Assembly (NCBI RefSeq): GCF_003001815.1
Contig: NZ_PVMZ01000001.1
Span: forward strand, 310,001 to 374,000
Direction of reading: 5' to 3'
Length of the DNA: 64,000 nucleotides
Source of the DNA: Actinoplanes italicus
Lineage (GTDB): Bacteria > Actinomycetota > Actinomycetes > Mycobacteriales > Micromonosporaceae
The translations under genes were made by a program, and so were the position numbers. Positions 1 to 8,031 of this stretch are shown here, one piece after another. Numbering within the stretch: the stretch's first letter is position 1; the number at the start of each line of letters is the position of its first letter. Below the pieces are notes generated by a model. It did not search any database, was not told the origin of the DNA, and saw nothing but the letters and a program-made list of their open reading frames with translations.

Positions 1-789
1 ATCTTTCACCGCGGTTGTCATCGCCTCCGTCAGCGCAGCCAGGAACGTCGACACTCCGTCTTCCGGGTTGGCCTCCGACTCCGGCGCTGCGAAGGTCAAC
101 TCGTTTGGGATCATCAGGATGCCCGCGCCGGCGAGCCGCGAGTCAATCTGGCTCTGCACGTACTGCGTCAGCCGCTCGATCAGGCGCAGCACACGGAGGT
201 TCGCCTGCGCCTGCGATCGCGGCAGAGCGTGCTTGCGTGGGTTCGGTACCCAAATCCGCACGATGACTGTCTCGTCCGGCACCAGCTCGCGTGGGCCGTC
301 GCCAGGGTCGATGACGTAGACGCCCTGCCGTTCCTGGAGCTCGTCGACCGATGCGATCAGCCACGTCTCGCGGTCAGTCGGGGTGCCGTCCGGGCTGCGT
401 TCCACCTCACCGATCAGGTAGCACTCGCCGGGCACCCCGAGTTGGATACCGATTTCCTTAAGTAATTCGGCCTGCTTCGACGGGCCGCCCAGCAGGCTGT
501 CATTCACGCCCTCCGGCGCTTCGTCGGGTGACTCGACGGGCCGGCCATCGTCGTTAACCTGCGTGACGTACAGGCGTGCGCGGCTCATCGCCTTCGCGAT
601 TAGATCCACTACGAAGCTGAACTCGCCGCACTCCTCATAGTGTCCCCACGCCTCTTCTTGCCACGCCTGCTTCGTGATCCTCCGGAGTGTGGACCCGGAG
701 TCGTAGCGCAGCCGGGCCGCGGAGGCGACCACCGCGGTTGCCCGCCCGATGTCCGTGGCGACGTTCGGCTTGCTTCCCCACCAGGCCAT
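1..789 (-). CDS. Phage portal protein (N-terminal 263 residues; runs off the left edge)
   Basis: Reading the minus strand from ATG at 789 gives an open frame to base 1 (263 codons, no stop). It begins MAWWGSKPNV and contains segments typical of actinophage portal proteins: an early region on sampling cells and epitopes (FVVDLIAKAMSRARLYV), a GVPGECYLIGE stretch, VRIWVPNPRKH, and a helical part with LRLIERLTQYVQSQIDSRLAGAG. Portal proteins form the dodecameric ring through which DNA enters the capsid. The gene lies four bases downstream of the DUF1360 gene on the same strand. The terminase genes that usually sit directly upstream are about 24 kb away (25548-27999, same strand). Function is assigned from motif resemblance; the C-terminal half is not visible. 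Confidence 0.75.
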   Translation of the reverse strand, partial: MAWWGSKPNVATDIGRATAVVASAARLRYDSGSTLRRITKQAWQEEAWGHYEECGEFSFVVDLIAKAMSRARLYVTQVNDDGRPVESPDEAPEGVNDSLLGGPSKQAELLKEIGIQLGVPGECYLIGEVERSPDGTPTDRETWLIASVDELQERQGVYVIDPGDGPRELVPDETVIVRIWVPNPRKHALPRSQAQANLRVLRLIERLTQYVQSQIDSRLAGAGILMIPNELTFAAPESEANPEDGVSTFLAALTEAMTTAVKD

Positions 790-793
790 ATGT

Positions 794-1120
794 TCAGTCC
801 TCCGGCTCGGCGCGCACGAGCAGGCCGGTGACGTGCGAGAGCGCGAGAGCGACGGTGGGCACGTCCAACCACCACCAGCCGGACCATCGGGGTAGCGACG
901 ACGCCGCCCACCAGGCTGCGGCCATCGGCACGGCGGTCCAGATCGACATGCACCATCGGCAGAACAGCAGGTAGAGCAGCAGACTCTGGTCAGGCAGGCG
1001 GCGCGCTGCCGCCATTCGGAGCGGCTCGGTGATCTTGTCCGCGCAGATCAGCCGAGTGAGGCGGGCAGCAGCAAGTGGCACCACGGCGAGTTCGATCAAG
1101 AGCAGCACACATGTAATCAT
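794..1120 (-). CDS. DUF1360 family small membrane protein
   Basis: About 108 residues from ATG at 1120 (MITCVLLLIEL). It has a first hydrophobic helix, the DUF1360 signature ARLTRLICADKITEPLR, a CxxC-like pair in LFCRWCMSIW, and two more hydrophobic segments ending near RAEPED. An upstream in-frame start at 1249 would add 43 residues lacking family features, so the shorter form is preferred; neither start has a clear ribosome binding site. The stop is four bases before the portal gene, suggesting co-transcription with phage structural genes. DUF1360 has no settled biochemical role; similar small membrane proteins occur in phages and spore formers. Confidence 0.6.
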   Translation of the reverse strand: MITCVLLLIELAVVPLAAARLTRLICADKITEPLRMAAARRLPDQSLLLYLLFCRWCMSIWTAVPMAAAWWAASSLPRWSGWWWLDVPTVALALSHVTGLLVRAEPED

Positions 1121-1819
1121 AACAATGTCATTGTGACCGTACAGGCGATCGAGTCTCTCGCACTCCACGATTCCGCTCAATCTGCAACGTGGACCTGCCG
1201 CGCTATAGCCCATGAACCCTGCATGGGCCCACGTGTGCTTCGACATCACGCCGGGGCATGAGCTGAGTCTGATGGCCCAAGATCGAGCGCAGCATCCCTT
1301 AGCGGAGATACATGGACCCGGTTAAATAGCACCGACTGCCGTCGCGGGTGCTCGTTCATCTTGGTTGAAGGTTGCATGATCCGCGTTGGGGCGCCCGGTC
1401 ACCGCTGCTCGGTCTTCTCTCTGATGGAGTGGGATTTTGGGATGACTTTGCCGCGTCCAGCGGCGGATGACATGCTGGGGGCATGACGTCAGTTCCCGCT
1501 CCGGTTGGTGACATCTTCACGATGTGCCTGATCGCAGTGACGGGCCTGGCGGTCGATGACCGGCTCTGTATGCGCGGCGTCGCCTGCGATTGAGCGGTAT
1601 GTGTTCGCTCTCGCGTGGAGGCGCCTTCAGGGCCCTTGTCGAGCGTGAGTCGAGGAAGTGTCGTCGATGCGTACGGTTTCCGTTGTTTCTTCTGTCAGCG
1701 CGTCTCCGGTTGCCGGTGCGCCAGGGCGGACTGACTCTCGTCTGGTAGCTCGGTGGACGGCGGTGTGGCGAACCGCGGTGGTGGCGGTCCGGGCAGCTCA
1801 CCGGGCATCCGTACCGTTC
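1121..1819. other. Intergenic stretch without a recognisable gene
   Basis: About 700 bases between the phage DUF1360 gene and the DsrE relic. The open frames here (for example minus 1517-1801) are arginine/proline-rich and look like antisense shadows. A 36-codon plus-strand frame starts at 1483 (MTSVPAPVGD) but has no support beyond its start. No inverted terminal repeats or transposase fragments were recognised. This is the left junction between phage genes and the sulfur island, so it is where an insertion boundary would be expected. Confidence 0.4.
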
Positions 1820-2113
1820 TGAATCCTGTTCGCGAGCGCAGGTAATCCCACCTGTCGCGTTGGCGGCGGACGTGGATGCCGCCGATCAGGTCTGCGGTGA
1901 GGGCCTGGCTGCGCATGATGTGGGCACAGGCCGTCACCGTCACGCCCGCGGCGAGCAGGTGGCGGACGGTGTCGGCGTGCGGGCTGATGGCGGCAACTGC
2001 TCCCTGGCATGGCCCGAGGGGTGTGGTCTCGCCGAGTTCGGCATGCAGGTGGCGATGTTGCACAATATGGCTTGCTGGTTGGCGGGATCGGCGTCGTTGA
2101 GGTGGATCACGAC
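1820..2113 (-). pseudogene. DsrE-family protein remnant, frameshifted
   Basis: Minus-strand translation from 2113 gives VVIHLNDADPANQQAI-CNI, which matches the start of DsrE-like sulfur-relay proteins. The similarity then moves to another frame with SPHADTVRHLLAAGVTVTAC and AHIMRSQALTADLIGG, followed by RRQRDRWDYLR, resembling the usual C-terminus. The middle part, normally a hypothetical HGP-type strand, is missing. DsrE/DsrF folds carry persulfide-reactive cysteines in sulfur transfer; here a Cys is kept in the VTAC segment. The relic lies directly downstream of the sulfide:quinone oxidoreductase on the same strand, so it probably was the last gene of that operon. Coordinates are approximate because of the frame break. 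Confidence 0.6.
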
Positions 2114-2158
2114 GCAGGGCCCGGCTGGGTCGGTGCTGTCCCTTACGGACTCTTGCTG

Positions 2159-3364
2159 TCAGGCGCGGCCGCGCAGCATGAGATTCCAGTACAGTGCCGG
2201 CAGGCCGTAGCGCTTGAGGTACCACATGTCTTTGCGTTCGCGGGTGGTGTCGATGAACGGGATGCTCGGTGCGGGTTGCAAGGTGTAGTCGAACTCGGCG
2301 AGCAGCATCTTGTCGCGGGCGGTGGTCAGCGGGCACGACGCGTACCCGTCGTAGGAGGCGGGCAGCGGGCGGCCTTTGATGGTGGCGGTGAGGTTGCGCG
2401 CGACGACGGGGGCCTGTTTGCGGATGGCGGCGCCGGTTTTGGAGTTCGGGGTGTTGCCGGCGTCGCCGAGGGCGTACACGTTCGGGTAGCGGGTGTGCTG
2501 CATCGTGTGTTTGTCGACCTGGACGTACCCGGCTGGGTTGCCGGGGTCGGCGAGGCTGGTGGCTTTGAGCCAGTCGGGGGCCGATTGCGGCGGTACGACG
2601 TGCATCAGGTCGTAGCCGATGGCTTGTTTGCTGTCGTCGCTGTGGTCGACCACGATGGCTTGGCGGCCGGCGCCGTCGACTTCGACGAGTTCGCTGTTCT
2701 TGTGGACTTCGATGCCGTAGCGGGCGACGACGCGTTCGAGTTCGTCGGCGAAGACTTTGACGCCGAACATGCCGGGGGTGGGCAGGACCATGACGACCCG
2801 GATGTCGTTCAGGACGCCTTGCTGGCGCCAGTAGTCGGCGGCGAGGTAGGCGATCTTCTGTGGGGCGCCGGCGCATTTGATCGGCCCGGCGGGCATGGTG
2901 AACACGGCGGTGCCGGAGCGCAGGTTACGGATCAGCTCCCAGGTTTTCGGGGCGGTGGCGTAGGTGTAGTTGCTGGACACCGCCGGGGTGTCCATGCTGC
3001 CGGCCATACCGGGGATCTTGTCCCAGTCGAGTTGGATGCCGGGGCACACGACCAGGTGGTCGTAGCTGATCCGGGCGCCGGTGCCGGTGGTGACGATCTG
3101 ATTGTCGGCGTCGATGGACGCGGCGGAGTCCTTGATCCAGGCCACGCCTTTGGGCATCACGGAGGCCTGCGGGCGGGCGCTTTCCTTCGCGGGGGCGCAG
3201 CCGCCGCCGACCAGTGTCCACAGCGGCTGGTAGTAGTGGGTGTCGGCGGCATCCAGCAGGGCGACGTCGGGTGCCTGCGCGTGGCGTAGCCGGGCGGCGA
3301 CGTCGATGCCGGCGCTGCCGCCGCCGATGATCAGGATCCGGTGGTGGATGGTGGATGTGGGCAT
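2159..3364 (-). CDS. sqr: Type II sulfide:quinone oxidoreductase
   Basis: 401 residues. It oxidises sulfide at the membrane, passing electrons to quinone and producing persulfide/sulfane sulfur. The N-terminal FAD-binding dinucleotide fold is IIGGGSAGIDVAARL (residues 12-26). Two cysteines expected of type II (SQOR-like) enzymes are present: Cys164 in PIKCAGAPQKIAYL and Cys344 in YASCPLTT, with the family's LAEFDY right after. A second nucleotide motif YALGDAGN is at about 297-304. ATG at 3364 is preceded by GGAGG and was preferred to upstream in-frame codons. It is transcribed after the persulfide dioxygenase/rhodanese gene (3439-4794), so sulfide oxidation and persulfide handling are paired. 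The downstream DsrE gene has decayed. Confidence 0.88.
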   Translation of the reverse strand: MPTSTIHHRILIIGGGSAGIDVAARLRHAQAPDVALLDAADTHYYQPLWTLVGGGCAPAKESARPQASVMPKGVAWIKDSAASIDADNQIVTTGTGARISYDHLVVCPGIQLDWDKIPGMAGSMDTPAVSSNYTYATAPKTWELIRNLRSGTAVFTMPAGPIKCAGAPQKIAYLAADYWRQQGVLNDIRVVMVLPTPGMFGVKVFADELERVVARYGIEVHKNSELVEVDGAGRQAIVVDHSDDSKQAIGYDLMHVVPPQSAPDWLKATSLADPGNPAGYVQVDKHTMQHTRYPNVYALGDAGNTPNSKTGAAIRKQAPVVARNLTATIKGRPLPASYDGYASCPLTTARDKMLLAEFDYTLQPAPSIPFIDTTRERKDMWYLKRYGLPALYWNLMLRGRA

Positions 3365-3438
3365 GACGGTGCCTCCGTTGGGGTGAGGTCGTCGGCGGAC
3401 ACGATCCGTCGGCGTGATCGGTGTGGGGCGGTCAGGAC

Positions 3439-4794
3439 TCAGCCGGTGGCCTGGCCGGTTTTCACGGCGGTGGCGTACTCGTCGTCGATGAGGACGACGT
3501 CGTGGCCGGCGCGGTCGAGCACGCTCGCGGCGATGCTGGCGCGGAAGCCGCTGGCGCAGTGCACCCACAACGGCCCGGACGGCACCTCGTCGAGGTGATG
3601 CAGCAGCGAGTGCAGCGGCAGGTGGGCCGAGCCGGGCACCGAGCCGTGGGCGCGTTCGTCGTCGCGGCGCACGTCCAGGACGGTGACCGGGTCACCGGCC
3701 TGCTGCGCGGCGGCGAGCTCGGCGAACGTGGCGCGGCGGTAGCCGCGGGTCTCGTGGCCGTCCGCGAGTTGCTGCAGGGTGCCGACGGCGCTGCCGTCGG
3801 GGCGGTCGATGCCGATGCGCACGAGCTGGCGCTGGGCGTCGGTGATCTGCTCGGCACTCTCGCCGATCAGGGTCAGGGAAGTGCCCCACGGGATCAGCCA
3901 GCCCAAATACGTGGCGAACTGCTGGCCCAGGGCGATCCCGACGGTCCCGCCCAGATGCTCCGCGGCGTAGGCGGTGCGGTCACGCAGGTCGACAACCCAC
4001 TCGCCGGCGCTGATCCGCTTGCTCAGCTCAGCCGGGCTGACCTGCTGCGGCGCGGACAGGTCGACCGGGCCGGCGCCTTCGCGGTTGCGGGCGCCCATGT
4101 GGGCGTAGTAGGCGGGGTAGGCGGTCAGCCCGGCCACCAGTTTCGCGACGAAGGTGTCCTCGTCGGTGGTCAGCGCGTCGTTGCGGGTCTTCTCCTGGCC
4201 CATGGTGCTGTCCGCGCCGCCGGCGGCGGACCCGGAGGAGCAGAAACTGCCGAACCCGTGGGTGGGGAAGATCCGCGCGTCGTCGTCGACGAGCCGGGCG
4301 AGGTGGTGCGCGGAGCGGTACTGCGCGCGGGTGAGTTCCTCGGTGCGGGCGGGGTCGACCAGGTCGGTGCGCCCGACGCTGCCGTAGAGCACCGATCCGC
4401 CGGTGAACACCGCCGCCGGGCCGTCCGGTCCGGTGACCACATAGCTCAGGTGGGTGTCGGTGTGCCCGGGGGTGGCGACCACCAGCACCTGCATGTCGCC
4501 GACGGTCAGCCGGTCACCGTCGGTGACGGCTTGGCGGTCGAAGGCGACCTTGTCGGCGCTGTTGACCGCGTATGGGGCGTGGTGCTGGTGGGCCAGTTGC
4601 AGGCCGCCGGAGACGTAGTCGTTGTGTACGTGCGTCTCCACCACCATCGCGCAGCGCAGCCCGTGTTCGTCCAGTACCGCCTGCAAACGGTCCAGGTCAC
4701 GCTGTGGGTCGATGACGATCGCGACCTGCCCGTCGTGGGCGATGTAGCTGCGGTCGCCGAGCTCGTTGGTCTGTACCACTGCGACGTCCACCAC
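3439..4794 (-). CDS. MBL-fold persulfide dioxygenase fused to two rhodanese domains (copy 1)
   Basis: 451 residues, GTG start. The N-terminal metallo-beta-lactamase domain is ETHE1-like: THVHNDY metal motif at residues 54-60 (Tyr replaces the last His, as is common in this subfamily), PGHT at about 112 and PTHGFGSFC near 180. Two rhodanese domains follow. The first has no Cys in its active loop (TLIGESAEQ), so it is probably structural; the second has CASGFR with Cys413. The likely role is oxidation of low-molecular-weight thiol persulfide (mycothiol in this lineage, inferred) to sulfite, with thiosulfate formed by the rhodanese. It is the first gene of a minus-strand pair with sqr and diverges from the GntR regulator. 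A close paralogue is at 14074-15468. Confidence 0.85.
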   Translation of the reverse strand: MVDVAVVQTNELGDRSYIAHDGQVAIVIDPQRDLDRLQAVLDEHGLRCAMVVETHVHNDYVSGGLQLAHQHHAPYAVNSADKVAFDRQAVTDGDRLTVGDMQVLVVATPGHTDTHLSYVVTGPDGPAAVFTGGSVLYGSVGRTDLVDPARTEELTRAQYRSAHHLARLVDDDARIFPTHGFGSFCSSGSAAGGADSTMGQEKTRNDALTTDEDTFVAKLVAGLTAYPAYYAHMGARNREGAGPVDLSAPQQVSPAELSKRISAGEWVVDLRDRTAYAAEHLGGTVGIALGQQFATYLGWLIPWGTSLTLIGESAEQITDAQRQLVRIGIDRPDGSAVGTLQQLADGHETRGYRRATFAELAAAQQAGDPVTVLDVRRDDERAHGSVPGSAHLPLHSLLHHLDEVPSGPLWVHCASGFRASIAASVLDRAGHDVVLIDDEYATAVKTGQATG

Positions 4795-4824
4795 GACGAA
4801 ACCCCCACCTTGCCATTGAGTCCG

Positions 4825-4838
4825 AATGTCCGTACATT
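4825..4838. promoter_or_regulatory. Inverted repeat, candidate GntR operator
   Basis: AATGT-CCGT-ACATT is a perfect 5-bp inverted repeat with a 4-bp centre. It lies in the 91-bp gap between the divergent dioxygenase/rhodanese gene (start 4794) and the GntR gene (start 4886). GntR/HutC-type regulators usually bind short AT-containing palindromes in their own promoter, so this is the best operator candidate. The role is inferred from position and symmetry only. Confidence 0.45.
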
Positions 4839-4885
4839 ACGTGGTGTCAGCGTGAACGGCAAGACGAGCGACGAATCGAGGGCCG

Positions 4886-5713
4886 ATGGCAGCCACCGCA
4901 CACGGGCCGCAGCCGGTGGACCGGGCCAGCGCGATGCCGCTGTGGGCCCAGCTCCACGCCGACCTGCGACGCCGCGTCGACACCGGCGAGTTCACCACCG
5001 CGTTCCCGGGCGAGCTGGCGTTGATCGAGCAGTACGCGGTCAGCCGGCACACCGTCCGCGAGGCCCTGCGCCGGCTGCGTGACGAGGGTGTGGTGGTCGC
5101 CGAACGTGGCCGCCAGCCGCGCCTGGCCGGCACCCCGGAGATCGAACAGCCGCTCGGCGCCCTGTACAGCCTGTTCGCCGCTGTCGAAGCCGCCGGTCAG
5201 GACCAGCACAGCATCGTGCGTCGCCTCGACATCCGCGCCGACGGTGTCGTCGCCGTGCGCCTCGGCCTGGAGGAGTCCACCCCGCTGCTGTACCTCGAGC
5301 GGCTGCGGCTGTCCGACGGTGAACCGCTCGCCGTGGACCGGGTGTGGCTGCCCGCCCACGTCGCCGCGCCACTGCTCGACGCGGATTTCAGCCATACCGC
5401 CCTGTACACCGAACTCGCCGCGCGCTGCGGGATTAGGCTGACCGGTGGCCGGGAGAACATCCGCGCGGTCGTGCCGACCCGCGCCGAACGCGCGCAGCTG
5501 GGTATCGACGACACCGTCGCCGCGTTCGCCATCGAGCGGCTGTCGGAACATCACGGACAGCCCCTGGAATGGCGCACCACCCTCGTGCGCGGTGACCGGT
5601 TCAGTGTGACCGCCGCGTTCACCGCCCGCACCGGCTACCGCCTCGACGTCACCGGCCCGGCGCCCCGCCAGCGCCGCCGGCCGCACGCAGCCACCCTCAC
5701 GGAGACCAGATGA
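4886..5713 (+). CDS. GntR-family transcriptional regulator with UTRA ligand domain (HutC subfamily)
   Basis: 275 residues. The N-terminal winged helix-turn-helix covers about 18-80: PLWAQLHADLRRRVDTGEF, then YAVSRHTVREALRRLRDEGVV, the classic GntR recognition helix. The C-terminal half (about 90-255) has UTRA features such as PLLYLERLRLSDGEPLAVDRVWLP. It is probably a ligand-responsive repressor of the divergent dioxygenase-sqr operon and of the rhodanese-exporter genes behind it. The stop overlaps the next start (ATGA at 5710-5713), indicating translational coupling. The ligand is unknown; a sulfur compound is a guess from context. Confidence 0.8.
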   Translation: MAATAHGPQPVDRASAMPLWAQLHADLRRRVDTGEFTTAFPGELALIEQYAVSRHTVREALRRLRDEGVVVAERGRQPRLAGTPEIEQPLGALYSLFAAVEAAGQDQHSIVRRLDIRADGVVAVRLGLEESTPLLYLERLRLSDGEPLAVDRVWLPAHVAAPLLDADFSHTALYTELAARCGIRLTGGRENIRAVVPTRAERAQLGIDDTVAAFAIERLSEHHGQPLEWRTTLVRGDRFSVTAAFTARTGYRLDVTGPAPRQRRRPHAATLTETR

Positions 5714-6051
5714 GCGCCCCTGACAGCCCCGAGGTCGACGCCGCCACCGCCGAGAAACTCGTCCGCGACGGCAGTGCCGTCCTCGTCGACGTCCGCGAAC
5801 CCGACGAATGGGCTGCCGGGCACGCCCCGCACGCCCGGCACCTGCCCCTCGGCGTGCTGAACCCGGCCGACGTGCCCGGCGACCGGCCGGTCATCGCGGT
5901 CTGCCGTTCCGGGAAACGCTCCGCCGTCGCCACCGGCAGACTGCGTGACGCCGGCCTGGACGCCCGCAACCTCACCGGCGGCATGAACGCCTGGGCGCAG
6001 GCCGGCCTGCCGGTGGTCACCGACGACGACCGCCCGGGGACCGTGGCATGA
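5710..6051 (+). CDS. Single-domain rhodanese
   Basis: 113 residues, one rhodanese domain: VLVDVREPDEWAAGHAPHA near the start and active-site loop CRSGKRS with Cys65. Rhodaneses carry sulfane sulfur as a cysteine persulfide and pass it to a thiol or cyanide acceptor. The start overlaps the GntR stop by ATGA and its own stop overlaps the TauE start by ATGA, so gntR, rhodanese and exporter form one coupled operon. No signal peptide is seen, so it is cytoplasmic. It closely resembles the rhodanese at 12125-12496. Confidence 0.85.
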   Translation: MSAPDSPEVDAATAEKLVRDGSAVLVDVREPDEWAAGHAPHARHLPLGVLNPADVPGDRPVIAVCRSGKRSAVATGRLRDAGLDARNLTGGMNAWAQAGLPVVTDDDRPGTVA

Positions 6052-6887
6052 GTCTGCTCGCCGCCGCCGGCCTCGGCCTGCTCATCGGAGCGGTCCTGGG
6101 CGCGCTCGGCGGCGGCGGCGCCATCCTCACCGTCCCCGCCCTGGTCTACCTGCTCGGGCAAACCCCGCAGGACGCCACCACCAGCAGCCTGATCATCGTC
6201 GGGCTCACCGCCGTGGTCGGCGCGATCGGGCACGCCCGGTCCGGGCAGGTGCGCTGGCGCACCGGCACCGCGTTCGGCGTCGCCGGGATCGCCGCCGCCG
6301 TCGCGGGCACCGCCGCCAACCGGCACGTCGACCCGCAGGTGCTGCTGCTCGGCTTCGCCGCGCTGATGACCGTCGCCGCGATCGGCATGCTCGCCCGCTC
6401 CCGCCACGAACCCGACCACCAGGACCCGCCACCGCAGCCGCCCGCGCCGGCCGGCCACCGCGGGGCCGGCACCGCGCAGCTCACCCGGCCCGCCCCGGCC
6501 CCCGCGCGGGCCCGCACCATGACCGCCGTCAAGATCGTCGTCGCGGGGGTCGCCGTCGGGTTCCTCACCGGTTTCCTCGGTGTCGGCGGTGGCTTCATCA
6601 TCGTGCCCGCCCTCGTGCTGGTCCTCGGCCTGCCCATGCCGATCGCCGTCGGCACCTCGCTGCTGATCATCGCGATCAACTCCGGCGCGTCGCTGGCCGC
6701 CCGCAGCGGCACCGCCCACTTCGACTGGCAGATCATCATCCCGTTCACCCTGGCCGCGATGGCCGCCAGCCTCGCCGGCAAGAAGATCGCCGACCGGCTC
6801 CCGCAAACCGTCACCACCCGCGCGTTCGCCGTGCTCATCCTCGCGGTCGCCGCCTACACCGCCGGGCACACCCTGCTGGCGACCTGA
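6048..6887 (+). CDS. TauE/SafE-family sulfite/anion exporter (copy 1)
   Basis: 279 residues, two homologous halves each with a glycine-rich start: GAVLGALGGGGAILTVPALV (about 15-35) and FLTGFLGVGGGFIIVPALVL (about 170-190). Seven to eight hydrophobic segments, with a proline/His-rich cytoplasmic loop around 125-155 between the halves. TauE/SafE proteins move sulfite, sulfonates or related anions; in this context export of sulfite made by the persulfide dioxygenases is likely. Coupled by ATGA to the preceding rhodanese. A shorter paralogue is at 12621-13397. Confidence 0.8.
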   Translation: MSLLAAAGLGLLIGAVLGALGGGGAILTVPALVYLLGQTPQDATTSSLIIVGLTAVVGAIGHARSGQVRWRTGTAFGVAGIAAAVAGTAANRHVDPQVLLLGFAALMTVAAIGMLARSRHEPDHQDPPPQPPAPAGHRGAGTAQLTRPAPAPARARTMTAVKIVVAGVAVGFLTGFLGVGGGFIIVPALVLVLGLPMPIAVGTSLLIIAINSGASLAARSGTAHFDWQIIIPFTLAAMAASLAGKKIADRLPQTVTTRAFAVLILAVAAYTAGHTLLAT

Positions 6888-6911
6888 ACTCATCTGATCG
6901 AAGGAGAACTT

Positions 6912-7496
6912 GTGACCACCTCGACCCCGGACCGCGTCGACGTCGCCGGACTGCGCCAACGCCTCACCGGCACGGCCCCGGCCAGCGTCATCGACGTCCG
7001 CACCCCGGCCGAGTACGAGACCGCCCACATCGACGGCGCGATCAACGTGCCCCTGGCCGTCATCGAAAGCCACGCACCGCAGGTAGCTGGCCGCCTCGAC
7101 GGTCAGGTCGTGCTGATGTGCCAGTCCGGCACCCGCGCCGAACAGGCCCGCCGCCGACTGGCCGCCGCCGGCGCCGACGGCCTGCACGTTCTGGACGGCA
7201 ATGTCGAGCAGTACGCCGCCACCGGCGGCGACGTCGTCCGCGGACGGGCCCGCTGGTCGCTGGAGCGGCAGGTCCGGCTGGTCGCAGGAACCCTCGTGCT
7301 GGCCGGTATCACCGCCGGGCTGCGGGTCCCGAAAGCCCGCTGGCTCGCTGCGGGTATCGGCGCCGGGCTGACCGTCTCCGCGCTCACCGACACCTGCACC
7401 ATGGGCCGTATCCTGTCCGCCCTGCCCTACAACAGTGGCCCCCGCGACCGCACCGCGGACGAGATCATCGACCGGCTCCCCGCCACGACCGCCTGA
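6912..7496 (+). CDS. Rhodanese with C-terminal DUF2892 membrane segment (YgaP-like), copy 1
   Basis: 194 residues. GTG start at 6912 with AAGGAG just upstream. The rhodanese domain (about 10-110) has VIDVRTPAEYETAHI and active loop CQSGTRA with Cys70. The remaining 80 residues are the DUF2892 type: WSLERQVRLVAGTLVLAG, a hydrophobic pair, and LTDTCTMGRILSALPYN. This is the layout of YgaP, a membrane-bound sulfurtransferase. It is part of the same plus-strand run as the GntR-rhodanese-TauE genes (24-base gap). Paralogue with the same layout: 13467-14054. Confidence 0.85.
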   Translation: MTTSTPDRVDVAGLRQRLTGTAPASVIDVRTPAEYETAHIDGAINVPLAVIESHAPQVAGRLDGQVVLMCQSGTRAEQARRRLAAAGADGLHVLDGNVEQYAATGGDVVRGRARWSLERQVRLVAGTLVLAGITAGLRVPKARWLAAGIGAGLTVSALTDTCTMGRILSALPYNSGPRDRTADEIIDRLPATTA

Positions 7497-7512
7497 CCTG
7501 CGCGCCGTAGCC

Positions 7513-8031
7513 GTGGAAACCGAGATCCGCCCGGCCGGCGACTTCCGGGCGCAGATCATCGCCTGGAGTTTCGTCGCCGCCCAGCTGCTGCTCATCCTCG
7601 CCGTCGCCGCCGCGCCCACCGGACCGCGCTGGTCGGTACCCGGGCCGGTGCGGCTGCTGGGCGTGGCTGTCGCCGTCGCCGGTGTGGTCCTGGCGGCGGT
7701 GGCCGCGGCCGGGCTCGGCCGCGGTCTGACCGCCTCCCCGCTGCCCAACGGCGCCGCGCGTCTGCGCACCACCGGGTTCTACCGGCAGGTGCGGCATCCC
7801 GTCTACAGCGGGCTGCTGCTGGCCGCAACGGGCTGGGTCGTGGCCTCCGGCAGCCTTCCCCGCACGCTGGCGGCGCTCGTGCTGGCCGTGCTGCTCACTA
7901 TCAAGGCCCGCTGGGAGGAAACCCAGCTCACCGCCCGGTTCCCGGACTATCCGGCCTACGCCGCCCGGACGCCGCGGCTGCTGCCCCATCTCGGGTCGCG
8001 GTCACGCCAGCGCCAGCACCCGCAGCAGTAG
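7513..8031 (+). CDS. Isoprenylcysteine carboxyl methyltransferase-like membrane protein
   Basis: About 172 residues from GTG at 7513 (VETEIRPAGDF); an upstream in-frame start at 7435 would overlap the rhodanese gene. Four hydrophobic segments and, near the C-terminus, the family's TGFYRQVRHPVYSGLLL with RHPxY, then RWEETQLTARFPDYPAYAARTPRLLP, as in ICMT/PEMT-like integral membrane methyltransferases. The substrate is unknown in bacteria of this type. It closes the plus-strand sulfur operon, and its last 30 bases overlap the convergent MshC-like gene. Whether it acts on a thiol or lipid here cannot be told from sequence. Confidence 0.65.
   Translation: METEIRPAGDFRAQIIAWSFVAAQLLLILAVAAAPTGPRWSVPGPVRLLGVAVAVAGVVLAAVAAAGLGRGLTASPLPNGAARLRTTGFYRQVRHPVYSGLLLAATGWVVASGSLPRTLAALVLAVLLTIKARWEETQLTARFPDYPAYAARTPRLLPHLGSRSRQRQHPQQ

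Noticed and set aside
1483..1593. 36-codon frame MTSVPAPVGD...
   Set aside because: Too short, no ribosome binding site and no neighbour link; not enough to call a gene.
2009..3289. Long plus-strand frame (426 codons) opposite the SQR gene
   Set aside because: Gly/Val/Asp-rich antisense of a confident gene in GC-rich DNA; no motifs and no ribosome binding site.
3421..5082. 553-codon plus-strand frame across the dioxygenase gene
   Set aside because: Antisense to the MBL/rhodanese gene; Gly/Val-rich shadow composition.
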